The position numbers were made by a program, and so were the translations under genes. The notes under the pieces were generated by a model that was not told the DNA's origin, searched no databases, and saw only the letters and a list, made by a program, of their open reading frames with translations. From assembly GCF_037977385.1 (NCBI RefSeq), contig NZ_CP150277.1:1713001-1777000 (forward strand): a stretch of DNA of 64,000 bases. The letters run 5' to 3'. This document shows positions 52,442 to 59,983 of the stretch, one piece after another. Within the stretch, counting starts at the first letter, position 1. Each line of letters opens with the position of its first letter. This DNA is from Terribacillus sp. FSL K6-0262 (lineage in GTDB: Bacteria > Bacillota > Bacilli > Bacillales > Amphibacillaceae).

Positions 52442-54490
52442 ATGGTATTCAATGTGCGAGATAACCAGCTGCAAATAAAAACGTCCTATCCGCATTCCGT
52501 GAAAGAGATACGTCATATTTGGATCCCGATGCGGGACGGGGTGAGATTATCAGCAAGAATCTGGCTTCCTGAGGATGCCAACGAAACACCGGTACCGGCG
52601 ATTTTGGAATATATCCCTTATCGGAAAGATGATTTCACCGCATTGCGTGATTCCATCCGTCATCCATACTTTGCGGGTCACGGATATGCAAGTGTGCGAG
52701 TGGACATCCGCGGCAGCGGTGACTCAGAAGGCATTCTTTACGATGAGTATCTGCCGCAGGAACAGGATGATGCAGAAGACGTATTGAAATGGATAGCTGA
52801 TCAAGCCTGGTCGACAGGCGAGGTAGGCATGATCGGGAAATCCTGGGGCGGATTCAATGGTTTGCAGGTTGCTGCCAGACGGCCGCCAGAATTGAAAGCT
52901 GTCATTACCATCTGTTCGACGGATGATCGGTATGCAGATGATGTGCATTATAAAGGCGGGGCATTGCTTGCTTCCGATATGCTTTGGTGGGCTTCGACGA
53001 TGTTTGCTTACAATGCAAGACCAGCCGATCCGGAAATTGTCGGAGAGAAATGGCGGGAAGATTGGATACGGCGGATGGATGAGACACCTCCCTTTGCGGA
53101 GGAGTGGGTTCGTCATCAGCGCCGGGATGCTTATTGGAAGCACGGCTCAGTCAATGAGGATTATGCAGATATAGAGATACCTGTATTTGCTGTCGGCGGC
53201 TGGGCGGATGGTTATACGAATGCCATCCCTCGTTTGCTGGAAGGCTTGAAAGTACCGAAAAAAGGATTGATCGGGCCCTGGGCGCATGAATATCCCGAAG
53301 TTGCCATCCCGGGCCCTTCCATCGGATTCCTGCAAGAATGTCTGCGCTGGTGGGATCATTGGCTGAAAGGTCATGAAACAGGCATCATGGAAGAGCCGAT
53401 GCTGCGTGCCTGGATGCAGGAAAGTGTTCCGCCTGAGGTGGAATACGAAGAAAGACCAGGACGATGGGTTGCCGAGATGGAATGGCCATCCACGGCAATT
53501 GGACAGTATGCTTTGTATCTAAATGGCCAGGAGCTGAGGAACCGAGCAGGTGCTGGTCTGCCAGTCACCGTTTCAAGCATGCAGCAGCATGGTCTTTACG
53601 CGGGTGTATTTTGTCCATTTGGGCAGCCTGGTGATATGCCATCCGATCAGCGCTTGGAAAATGGTTTTGCCACTCTATTCACCAGTGCTCCTCTGGAAGA
53701 AAGGATGGAAATACTCGGAGCCCCTAAATTGCAGCTGGAGCTTTCGAGCGATCAGGAACAAGCATTGGTGGCGGTCCGATTGAACGATGTGGCTCCGGAC
53801 GGAAGTGTTACACGTGTAACATGGGGGATGCTCAACCTGACTCACCGGGATAGTCATGAATTTCCTGAGGCTTTGACGCCGGGAGAGAAGATTTCAGTGA
53901 CTGTTCAGTTGAATGATATTGCCCATGCTCTTCCTGCAGGACATCGCTGGCAAGTGGCAGTTGCGCCGACTTATTGGCCGCATGCTTGGCCATCTCCAAA
54001 AGAAGCAACGCTTACCATTTATCCTGGAGAAAAAACAAAACTGCTGCTCCCAATCAGGAAAAGTCAGGCTATCGATGATCAGCTGCCGGCTTTCCAGCAG
54101 CCAGAAACTGCACCCGTCCTGGAGAAGGAAATATTGCGTCCGGAAAGCCGCCGGCGCCAAATACGGTATGATACAGTGGAGAAAACCTGGATTCTGGATG
54201 ATTATTCGGATGAGGGTGCACGTAAGCTGGCTGATAACGATCTGGAGTATGGCAGCACAAATCGCAATGTGTATACAATCAAAGAAGGCGATCCGCTTTC
54301 AGCCAGCGTCCAATGTGATTGGACAATGGATGTCGGGCGAGGAGATTGGCAGACACATATGGATCTGTCCTGTCACATGTGGTGTGATGAAACGCATTTT
54401 TATCTTAAGCATAAGCTGCGTGCCTTTGAGAACGAAAAAGAGATATTCGCAAAGGAATGGAACGAACAAGTTCCCAGGGATTTTATTTGA
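52442..54490 (+). CDS. CocE/NonD (peptidase S15) family hydrolase
   Basis: Serine hydrolase of 682 residues: alpha/beta-hydrolase N-terminal half with nucleophile Ser in IGKSWGGFNG, acid in GGWADGYTNA and His in GPWAHEYPE; then the X-Pro dipeptidyl-peptidase/CocE C-terminal jelly roll from about 320. Members cleave acyl or aminoacyl esters and peptides. No signal peptide. ATG 52442 is chosen (AGGAAGGAAG ahead); it shares the upstream region with the TetR-opuC operon but no functional tie is evident. Confidence 0.87.
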   Translation: MVFNVRDNQLQIKTSYPHSVKEIRHIWIPMRDGVRLSARIWLPEDANETPVPAILEYIPYRKDDFTALRDSIRHPYFAGHGYASVRVDIRGSGDSEGILYDEYLPQEQDDAEDVLKWIADQAWSTGEVGMIGKSWGGFNGLQVAARRPPELKAVITICSTDDRYADDVHYKGGALLASDMLWWASTMFAYNARPADPEIVGEKWREDWIRRMDETPPFAEEWVRHQRRDAYWKHGSVNEDYADIEIPVFAVGGWADGYTNAIPRLLEGLKVPKKGLIGPWAHEYPEVAIPGPSIGFLQECLRWWDHWLKGHETGIMEEPMLRAWMQESVPPEVEYEERPGRWVAEMEWPSTAIGQYALYLNGQELRNRAGAGLPVTVSSMQQHGLYAGVFCPFGQPGDMPSDQRLENGFATLFTSAPLEERMEILGAPKLQLELSSDQEQALVAVRLNDVAPDGSVTRVTWGMLNLTHRDSHEFPEALTPGEKISVTVQLNDIAHALPAGHRWQVAVAPTYWPHAWPSPKEATLTIYPGEKTKLLLPIRKSQAIDDQLPAFQQPETAPVLEKEILRPESRRRQIRYDTVEKTWILDDYSDEGARKLADNDLEYGSTNRNVYTIKEGDPLSASVQCDWTMDVGRGDWQTHMDLSCHMWCDETHFYLKHKLRAFENEKEIFAKEWNEQVPRDFI

Positions 54491-54526
54491 AAAAAGAGGC
54501 TTGGACATAACTAGTCAAAAGTATTG

Positions 54527-54569
54527 AAAAGATCTGCATCACCGTTTTTGGGTAATGCAGATCTTTTTT
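54527..54569 (+). terminator. Terminator after S15 hydrolase gene
   Basis: AAAAGATCTGCAT/ATGCAGATCTTTT stem extended by ACC/GGT, then a T-run. Confidence 0.88.
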
Positions 54570-54599
54570 GATTGGTCATATTGATAATTCGAGAGGAGG

Positions 54600-55194
54600 C
54601 TTACCTTCCTGGCGATGTATTACCTTATGTGCACCGCCATAAAGACAAACCCTAATTCGTTTTCTATCTTCTCTTCTCCATCTTACGGTTTGAACTATGC
54701 AGATGTAATGGACTATGAGAATGCTGAAGAATATCTTCATCGAGCAAAGTCTTCTTTCAAAAATACAGGGAATGGAGATTTTGTTTCTTATGCAAACCTT
54801 AATCTTGGAGACCTCTATGTCAAAAAGGAATTGCCAGGTACAGCAATTTGCTATCTGGAAGAAGCGCTACAAGCTAATCCGGAACGTGGACGTCTGAAAA
54901 TCTTGTATTTGTTGGCTGATTGTTATTGGAAGACAAATCAAAATTCTATACGGAAGGATTCCAGGATAGCGTGGATAAAGGGGATTTAACGAAGAAGTGG
55001 GAATTCGCCATGCTTCATAAAAAATATGAAGACAGAAACAATTTCAAAGCGTATGGCAAGAAGGAATCGAATACTTCCGAAGAGTAAATGATATTTACAA
55101 CGTCAGGCTCTTTTCAAGGGAACTTGCACAGTATTATGCTGGAAATAAGCAATATGAGCTTGCGACGAAATATTATCTATTAGCTCTAATATAG
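54600..55194 (+). pseudogene. Degenerate Rap-family (TPR) regulator gene
   Basis: Three reading frames join into one TPR protein: first frame 54615 to about 54935 (YENAEEYLHRAKSSFKNTGN, SYANLNLGDLYVKKELPG), second from about 54941 (KFYTEGFQDSVDKGDL), third from about 55054 (WQEGIEYFRRVND, SRELAQYYAGNKQYELATKY) to the TAG at 55194. At least two frameshifts; the N-terminal part expected for a Rap protein (about 380 residues) is missing. Rap proteins bind response regulators or their DNA-binding outputs and are inhibited by Phr peptides. The intact phr-like gene follows 12 bases on. Confidence 0.75.
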
Positions 55195-55206
55195 GGTGGG
55201 TTTATA

Positions 55207-55350
55207 ATGAAAAAAATTATCTTTTCGGTAATTCTTATTGGAACGATTGTGGTAAGTGGTCTTGTAGGATACACGAGCCAAGAGAACCAGGCAGGAAAGC
55301 AAACAGAGCTTGGAAGTGTAGTATTTTCCTTGAATTTGTTTGAAAAGTAA
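55207..55350 (+). CDS. Phr-like secreted signalling peptide precursor
   Basis: Forty-seven-residue precursor: MKKIIFSVILIGTIVVSGLV is a signal sequence, then a polar linker and the C-terminal GSVVFSLNLFEK. AGGGTGG lies 7 bases ahead of ATG 55207. Placement directly after a rap gene, size and export signal are those of Phr pheromones, whose C-terminal 5-6 residues form the active peptide after export and trimming. The C-terminus does not match a known Phr pentapeptide. Unlike rap, this frame is undamaged. Confidence 0.65.
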   Translation: MKKIIFSVILIGTIVVSGLVGYTSQENQAGKQTELGSVVFSLNLFEK

Positions 55351-55546
55351 GCAATAGCCTCCGGGCGTTTACTAACGATTGCTGTTGCAATACGTTAGGC
55401 TTTTATATCCTCTGGCTGACTGAACATCGAAATAATTAACAAGCAGGCATCATGGCGATGCCTGCTTGTTTTTTTTACCGTAAGTACACTTGTTACGAGC
55501 TGATATGGATAAATCACCCAAATTCAATGGAAAAGTATGGTTGTTT
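55351..55546. other. Gap after phr-like gene
   Basis: No gene seen in about 300 bases up to the PadR gene. It contains the terminator at 55438-55477, and beyond it the PadR promoter and operators. Confidence 0.4.
55438..55477 (+). terminator. Terminator downstream of phr-like gene
   Basis: AACAAGCAGGCATC/GATGCCTGCTTGTT stem, 5-base loop and a long T-run. Confidence 0.92.
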
Positions 55547-55642
55547 TTGGAAGGGAATCATGGTAGAGTATAACTATCTTGTAAAGCAAAGTAGTTGATG
55601 GGCTTCTTTTTTTGATCAACTATCTTGCTAAACAATATAGTT
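55547..55642 (+). promoter_or_regulatory. PadR promoter with two 25-bp operators
   Basis: TTGGAA (55547-55552), 16-base spacer, TATAAC (55569-55574). Two copies of an inverted repeat follow: 55572-55596 and 55618-55642, each AACTATCTTG, a 5-base centre, and CAA..TAGTT. They start 46 bases apart, and the second overlaps the ribosome site. Strong candidate for autoregulation by PadR. Confidence 0.7.
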
Positions 55643-55652
55643 GGGGGGGGAA

Positions 55653-55988
55653 GTGGATTTGTCATCCAGCCAATTATTAAAAGGCATTCTCGAAGGATGC
55701 CTGCTTTCCATCATTGCTGAACGCGAAACGTATGGCTATGAGATGGTGGAGAAGCTTGCTTCCTATGGGTTTACCATGGTAAGCGAGGGCAGTATCTATC
55801 CATTGCTGCTGCGCATGAAAAAAGAAGGTCTCGTTACGACAACAAGCAAGGCATTGCCATCAGGCGGACCAAAGCGGAAATATTATCAATTGACTGCAGA
55901 AGGACAGGCAGAATTAGAAGAATTCAAGATAAGGTGGGCAGCAATTTCGTCCAGCGTAGAAAATATACTAAGGAGGAATCAATCATGA
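55653..55988 (+). CDS. PadR-family transcriptional regulator
   Basis: Small winged-helix repressor of 111 residues: LLKGILEGCLLSIIAERETY, YGYEMVEKL and SEGSIYPLLLRMKKEGLVT, then KRKYYQLTAEG, all standard PadR elements. Start ambiguous between GTG 55653 and TTG 55659 behind a run of eight G that overlaps the second operator. ATGA overlap with the next gene gives translational coupling. Likely represses its own operon by the two repeats upstream; envelope or antibiotic stress is a frequent trigger for this class. Confidence 0.88.
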   Translation: MDLSSSQLLKGILEGCLLSIIAERETYGYEMVEKLASYGFTMVSEGSIYPLLLRMKKEGLVTTTSKALPSGGPKRKYYQLTAEGQAELEEFKIRWAAISSSVENILRRNQS

Positions 55989-56734
55989 CATTATCCAAGG
56001 AAAGTCAGGCATTTCTCGATGACATGCGGATTTATCTCTTTGCCAGCAGCAAAAAAGAAGAAGAAGTGATGGAATTAATGGAAGAGCTGGAGGATCACTT
56101 GTATGAAGCGGAGCGGAATGGAAAAAGCGTCGAGCATATCGTCGGGAAGTCCCCGAAAGCTTACATGAAGGAAATAGAAGCAGAAGTGGAAACGGATGGG
56201 CGGTTCTGGTTTGTCTTTGTCCCGCTTATCCTGCTGAATGCCTTTGCCTATCTGATCATGAATAAAGCGATAGCGGATGAAAGGGATTACTCCCTCCTGG
56301 CACTCATTGGAAATCCGATTGTATTTATTATCACTATATTTTTATTGTTTGGTCTGTATCGCTTTACTGCTGCAAATAAAGTATCCAAGAAAGTGACTGT
56401 AATGCTGTATCTGCTGATGGGAATGGCACCGACTGCAATGTTCGTAGGAATACTGGTAGCGGATCTTTTTATAGAGACACCAGTGGTGACAATAAGTCCA
56501 GCCGTGAATATAGCGGTGATTATAGCAGCTTGCTTCATTTTCATTGCGGCAGCACTATATTGGAAAGCGTGGATTTCTGTCATCGTCCCGGCAGTTCTAT
56601 ACACTCCGCAGGTGATTTTGCGGTACATCGATATCGATGAGCAAAGCAAGCTTATCATCATACTCTCGATCATTATCGTTTTCTCCCTATCGCTGATAAC
56701 CTGGCAATTCATCCAAAATAAGAAAGATAAATAA
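55985..56734 (+). CDS. HAAS-domain membrane protein
   Basis: Membrane protein of 249 residues. N-terminal HAAS-like helical domain about 1-60 (LMEELEDHLYEAERNGKS; VGKSPKAYMKEIEAEV), followed by six or so helices. PadR plus HAAS pairs are a recurrent two-gene unit in Firmicutes; the HAAS domain is thought to help assemble or sense at the membrane, but the function is not established. AAGGAGG precedes ATG 55985. Confidence 0.8.
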   Translation: MTLSKESQAFLDDMRIYLFASSKKEEEVMELMEELEDHLYEAERNGKSVEHIVGKSPKAYMKEIEAEVETDGRFWFVFVPLILLNAFAYLIMNKAIADERDYSLLALIGNPIVFIITIFLLFGLYRFTAANKVSKKVTVMLYLLMGMAPTAMFVGILVADLFIETPVVTISPAVNIAVIIAACFIFIAAALYWKAWISVIVPAVLYTPQVILRYIDIDEQSKLIIILSIIIVFSLSLITWQFIQNKKDK

Positions 56735-56760
56735 CGCATGCGCTGGCATGCGTTTTGTCT
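56734..56760 (+). terminator. Terminator after HAAS gene
   Basis: ACGCATG/CATGCGT stem with a 6-base loop and TTTTGTCTT tail, overlapping the stop codon by one base. Confidence 0.7.
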
Positions 56761-56799
56761 TGACCGAAGGAAACCCCGGATGTAATATATATCTAATAA

Positions 56800-56819
56800 A
56801 TGCAAATTATATATTGCAT
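56800..56819. promoter_or_regulatory. Inverted repeat ahead of xre gene
   Basis: ATGCAA, 8 bases, TTGCAT: perfect 6-base arms, 14 bases before the Xre start codon. Likely autoregulatory operator of the Xre protein. Confidence 0.5.
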
Positions 56820-56833
56820 AGGGGAATTTAAAA

Positions 56834-57028
56834 GTGAAAAATAAAGTGAAATTCACGCGAATGGAGCAGAAAATGACGCAGGAGCAGCTGGCCAGGCGAG
56901 TGCATGTCACCAGACAGACGATCGGATTGATCGAAAAAGGAGAATACAATCCGACGCTGCAGCTTTGTGTAGCGATTGCAAAGACACTGGGAAAGACATT
57001 GGATGATTTATTCTGGGAGGTAGACTGA
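56834..57028 (+). CDS. Small Xre/Cro-type HTH regulator
   Basis: DNA-binding protein of 64 residues that is essentially a single helix-turn-helix domain (MTQEQLARRVHVTRQTIGLI, EKGEYNPTLQLCVAIAKTLG, TLDDLFWEVD). Its start codon follows AGGGGAA. The next gene starts directly after its stop, a pairing of small Cro-like regulator plus membrane protein that is widespread in Firmicutes. Probably controls just this pair. Confidence 0.85.
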   Translation: MKNKVKFTRMEQKMTQEQLARRVHVTRQTIGLIEKGEYNPTLQLCVAIAKTLGKTLDDLFWEVD

Positions 57029-57496
57029 ATGGAGAAAACATGGCTTCGTTTTTTGCTGCCGGATGATGAATATAAGCGAAGGAATATACTTGTTTACTTT
57101 GCGGAGGCTGCCATTTTACAGCTGATGGCTATCTTGGCTCTGATTGTCATTTCTCGATTTGATTTTATTCTTATGGATGGTGTCATTGTTCTGATTGGGA
57201 TTTTGTTCGGGACAATGGCTTACGTCTGGATTCGTTATATTCTGTCTGGTATGGAGTTTGCCGAGGTCATGACGGAAAAAGCCTATCGACGGGAGCGGAA
57301 AGTGATTGTAATGAAATCGATGTCATTTCTTGTCCTTATGTGTGCGAGTATTTCGGTGCTCTACTTATTTGACAGGATGACGGTTCCTCTGATAGAAGGT
57401 CTGATCGTCAGCTTCATTGGAGCATTACTGCTTTTCCTAACCAATTATGTATCACTGAAAAGGTCCTATCGGAAAAACAGGGAGCTGATCGACTGA
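57029..57496 (+). CDS. Membrane protein paired with Xre regulator
   Basis: Protein of 155 residues with four predicted helices arranged in two hairpins (about 27-47, 52-74, 94-114, 120-140). Cytoplasmic charged N-terminus. It resembles the DUF3278/DUF2178-like proteins that accompany small Xre regulators. No enzymatic motif. The ATG follows the xre stop with no gap, behind GGGAGG, so expression is coupled. Confidence 0.7.
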   Translation: MEKTWLRFLLPDDEYKRRNILVYFAEAAILQLMAILALIVISRFDFILMDGVIVLIGILFGTMAYVWIRYILSGMEFAEVMTEKAYRRERKVIVMKSMSFLVLMCASISVLYLFDRMTVPLIEGLIVSFIGALLLFLTNYVSLKRSYRKNRELID

Positions 57497-57514
57497 CCAG
57501 ATCATTTACCTGTC

Positions 57515-57542
57515 AAAGCACTGCATAGCGCAGTGCTTTTTT
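57515..57542 (+). terminator. Terminator after Xre/membrane pair
   Basis: AAAGCACTGC/GCAGTGCTTT stem with a short loop and T-run. Confidence 0.9.
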
Positions 57543-57616
57543 CGTATTTTTCCACTTCGGAAAGGAATTTGATTTTGCTTAAGGGAAACAGTAGACAAGA
57601 CAAAGGAGGAGTGCGG

Positions 57617-58948
57617 GTGAAACGTTTAGGGCAGCGGGTCAGCATCTTATCACTTATGTTCTTGTTTTTGATTGTTCCTTCTGCAGCATGGGCTGACACA
57701 ATCGATTATCCAACATTGAAAATGGTGAAAGATCCTGAGGAGGCAGGCTTTGCCGAGGAAGGATTAAAGAAAGTCGACGAACTGATTGAGAATGATATCG
57801 AGAATGGGTTTCCAGGGGCGTCATTGATGATCATAAAAGACGGAAAAATCGTGAAAGATTCCCGTTATGGTTTTCGGCAGGTTTATGACGGGCTGGAGGA
57901 GCTTGAACATCCGAAGAAAGTCAAGAAAGGGACTTTATACGATCTTGCCTCCAATACAAAGATGTATGCCACCAACTTTGCATTGCAGCATCTGGTCAGT
58001 GAAGGCGAAATCAGTTTGATGGATAAAGTCAGTGATTATATCCCTGAATTCAAGGATGAAGCAGATGCGGAGATAAAAGGGAAAGATAGGATCCTGATTC
58101 AAGACTTGCTGCAGCATCAAGCGGGTTTTCCTGCGAGCATCGAGTTCCATAATTCCGATATCGCAGGTGCATTCTACTCACAGGACCGCGAGCGTACAAT
58201 CGGACTCCTGCCTAAAGTGCCGCTCCAATACGAGCCGGGAAAGGATCATCTGTACAGCGATATCGATTACATGCTCCTGGGTCTGATAGTGGAACGTGTG
58301 ACAGGGGAACGCCTGGATACGTATGTGGAAGAGACCTTCTATGAGCCGCTCCATTTGAAGAATACGATGTTCAATCCATTGGAGAACGGTGTGAAGGCGA
58401 AAGATATAGCGGCGACAGAACGTCTGGGAAATACAAGGGATGGATATGTCACTTTCCCGAATATCAGGACGGAGACGATCATTGGTGAAGTGCATGATGA
58501 GAAGAGCTATTATTCGATGGATGGAATTTCGGGTCATGCCGGGCTTTTCTCGACGACGCATGATATGGCGGTATTGCTGCAGGTCATGCTGAATGGAGGC
58601 GGATATGGTTCCGAAGAATTTTTTGAGGAGGCTGTCATCGATCGGTTTACAGCGGCATCACCAACCAATGGGACGTATGGTCTTGGCTGGCGCAGGAATG
58701 GAGACGAAGGATCGATGGATTGGATGTTCGGTTCCTTGGCAAGCGACAGGGCATATGGACATACAGGCTGGACAGGAACTGTCACGATCATCGATCCGGA
58801 ATATGATCTGGGGATTGTACTGCTGACGAACAAGAAGCATACACCTGTACTTGATCCGGAACAAAACAGCAATCTGTTTGCAGGGGATGAATATGCCACA
58901 GGTGGTTACGGACCCGTTATCCAAGCAATATATGAAGCGATGGAATGA
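57617..58948 (+). CDS. Secreted serine hydrolase, beta-lactamase/PBP4B-like (AmiE/YbbE type)
   Basis: Exported class C beta-lactamase-fold hydrolase of 443 residues. Signal peptide about 1-27 (ends AAWA). SxxK motif in ASNTKMYATN, Tyr motif in YSDIDYM, and HTGWTG near the end. The NTKMYATNFALQ context and overall length match B. subtilis AmiE/YbbE, an exo-acting N-acetylmuramyl-L-alanine amidase of muropeptide recycling, and E. coli PBP4B. The recycling partners (nagZ, namZ, murQ) are absent nearby, so the assignment is tentative. GTG 57617 with AAAGGAGG ahead. Confidence 0.8.
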   Translation: MKRLGQRVSILSLMFLFLIVPSAAWADTIDYPTLKMVKDPEEAGFAEEGLKKVDELIENDIENGFPGASLMIIKDGKIVKDSRYGFRQVYDGLEELEHPKKVKKGTLYDLASNTKMYATNFALQHLVSEGEISLMDKVSDYIPEFKDEADAEIKGKDRILIQDLLQHQAGFPASIEFHNSDIAGAFYSQDRERTIGLLPKVPLQYEPGKDHLYSDIDYMLLGLIVERVTGERLDTYVEETFYEPLHLKNTMFNPLENGVKAKDIAATERLGNTRDGYVTFPNIRTETIIGEVHDEKSYYSMDGISGHAGLFSTTHDMAVLLQVMLNGGGYGSEEFFEEAVIDRFTAASPTNGTYGLGWRRNGDEGSMDWMFGSLASDRAYGHTGWTGTVTIIDPEYDLGIVLLTNKKHTPVLDPEQNSNLFAGDEYATGGYGPVIQAIYEAME

Positions 58949-58973
58949 AACACGGTCATGGACCGTGTTTTTC
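58948..58973. terminator. Bidirectional terminator
   Basis: AAACACGGTC/GACCGTGTTT stem with a 3-base loop, between converging genes. Confidence 0.9.
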
Positions 58974-59566
58974 TATGTGATGACAAGGGCGCGTCTACCC
59001 ATCGCATCATAGATCCGGATGAAGCGGTCTTTTTCGACCTTCACGTGTTTGCCGCTTTTTTCAGTCGATTCGCAGTCGTGGAAATAAACGTACTCGTCAT
59101 CGATACCAGTGACGACAATACAATGCAGCGGCCGGGGTGCTTGTACGGCCTTGCCGGCTGGCGTATGCCAAATGCGGGATGTCGGCATGTCATGGTGAAT
59201 GGTGAACCAGACTAATACAGGATGGCCGTTTGCTGTATGTGTTTCTATGATGCTGAATTCCTGTTGATACAGTGCCAGGCTGCCGGATCGGTACTTGTCC
59301 GCCACGCGCTTTAACGGATTGGGATTGATCGTGATGCCATTATCGAACGGGTCACCGACAAAACCGTCTTCCGGATCGCCCCATATGCGTATCGTCCCGT
59401 CCTCATTGCGTTCTGCAGGGACATCATTCCTTGGCATCTCACGGGCTAATGTAAGTTTATCGACGGCTTCTCCATGATAGGATAATGCCATTGCCAAGGC
59501 AGTTGCTTCACACCCGGAAGGAAGCTCGGGGCGCTGCTTGATATACGGTACATCCAGTAAGTGCAT
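58973..59566 (-). CDS. C39-like cysteine peptidase
   Basis: Protein of 197 residues of the peptidase C39-like (BtlCP) family. Nucleophile Cys in LPSGCEATALAMAL near residue 19, catalytic His in PLHCIVVTGID and the Asp in FHDCES. No signal peptide in the chosen start (ATG 59566); the frame opens at GTG 59578. In Bacillaceae such proteins are often secreted or associated with the cell wall, but the substrate here is unknown. Converges with the AmiE-like gene. Confidence 0.8.
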   Translation of the reverse strand: MHLLDVPYIKQRPELPSGCEATALAMALSYHGEAVDKLTLAREMPRNDVPAERNEDGTIRIWGDPEDGFVGDPFDNGITINPNPLKRVADKYRSGSLALYQQEFSIIETHTANGHPVLVWFTIHHDMPTSRIWHTPAGKAVQAPRPLHCIVVTGIDDEYVYFHDCESTEKSGKHVKVEKDRFIRIYDAMGRRALVIT

Positions 59567-59672
59567 ATTCCGTCCCACCCACCTTACATTTGTTTTTTTA
59601 ATTATAGCAATATACCGGCTTATAATGGCAGATAAATTCCATCGAAAGTAAGATGTCGCCCAAAGGCCACCC

Positions 59673-59681
59673 TGATATAAT
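59673..59681 (+). promoter_or_regulatory. Extended -10 promoter of the toxin-like gene
   Basis: TGATATAAT: consensus -10 TATAAT (59676-59681) with upstream TG. The start of transcription near 59688 would give a 5' leader of about 60 bases that contains the long-range complementary element at 59703-59715. Confidence 0.6.
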
Positions 59682-59702
59682 GGACAGACAATAGCATAGA
59701 TG

Positions 59703-59851
59703 ACTCAAGGGTGGTCGGCTCACTTATCCCTCCAGGGAGGGAGGTGATGCCTCTGACAGTATTCGAGACGCTGACACTGATGATTTCTTTCGGTACGCTC
59801 ATCGTTGCGGTCATGTCTGATAAAAACCAAAAAAAATAACCACCCTTGAGT
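59703..59851. repeat. 13-bp inverted repeat flanking the toxin-like gene
   Basis: ACTCAAGGGTGGT at 59703-59715 and its exact complement ACCACCCTTGAGT at 59839-59851 enclose the small gene. In the mRNA the two ends could pair, closing off the 5' leader, as described for type I toxin mRNAs such as bsrG. Confidence 0.75.
59747..59839 (+). CDS. Putative holin-like toxin, type I TA family (30 residues)
   Basis: Tiny hydrophobic protein: MPLTVFETLTLMISFGTLIV followed by AVMSDKNQKK. One membrane helix and a short basic tail, the hallmark of the holin-like toxin family (BsrG/TxpA-like, Fst-like). GGGAGGGAGGTG just ahead of ATG 59747 is a very strong ribosome site, typical of type I toxins whose translation is normally masked. 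It has its own promoter, flanking inverted repeat and terminator. A matching antisense RNA has not been proven. Confidence 0.8.
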   Translation: MPLTVFETLTLMISFGTLIVAVMSDKNQKK

Positions 59852-59879
59852 GACGGCTCATGATGGGTAGGTTATTTTT
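59836..59879. terminator. Bidirectional terminator at the end of the toxin-like gene
   Basis: ATAACC.CCC paired with GGG..GGTTAT around an inner GAG/CTC stem. T-run follows on the + strand and eight T on the minus strand, so it can end a minus-strand RNA running convergently into the toxin gene. Confidence 0.75.
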
Positions 59880-59893
59880 CGCATTTGTGGGCT

Positions 59894-59961
59894 GATTCCT
59901 TTGAGGAATCCTTGCTATTGCTTGACCGTTTGGTGTTACCAGCACCGAGCGGTCTTTTTTA
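59894..59961 (+). ncRNA. Structured RNA segment with terminator, candidate antitoxin region
   Basis: GATTCC/GGAATC hairpin (59894-59910), then GACCG.TGGTG paired with CACC.CGGTC (59924-59954) and six T. A complete + strand terminator with no gene in front other than the toxin-like locus. It may be the read-through terminator of the toxin mRNA or part of a small RNA; no promoter for a separate RNA was recognised. Confidence 0.4.
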
Positions 59962-59983
59962 TCGTTGTTATCTTATGCACATT

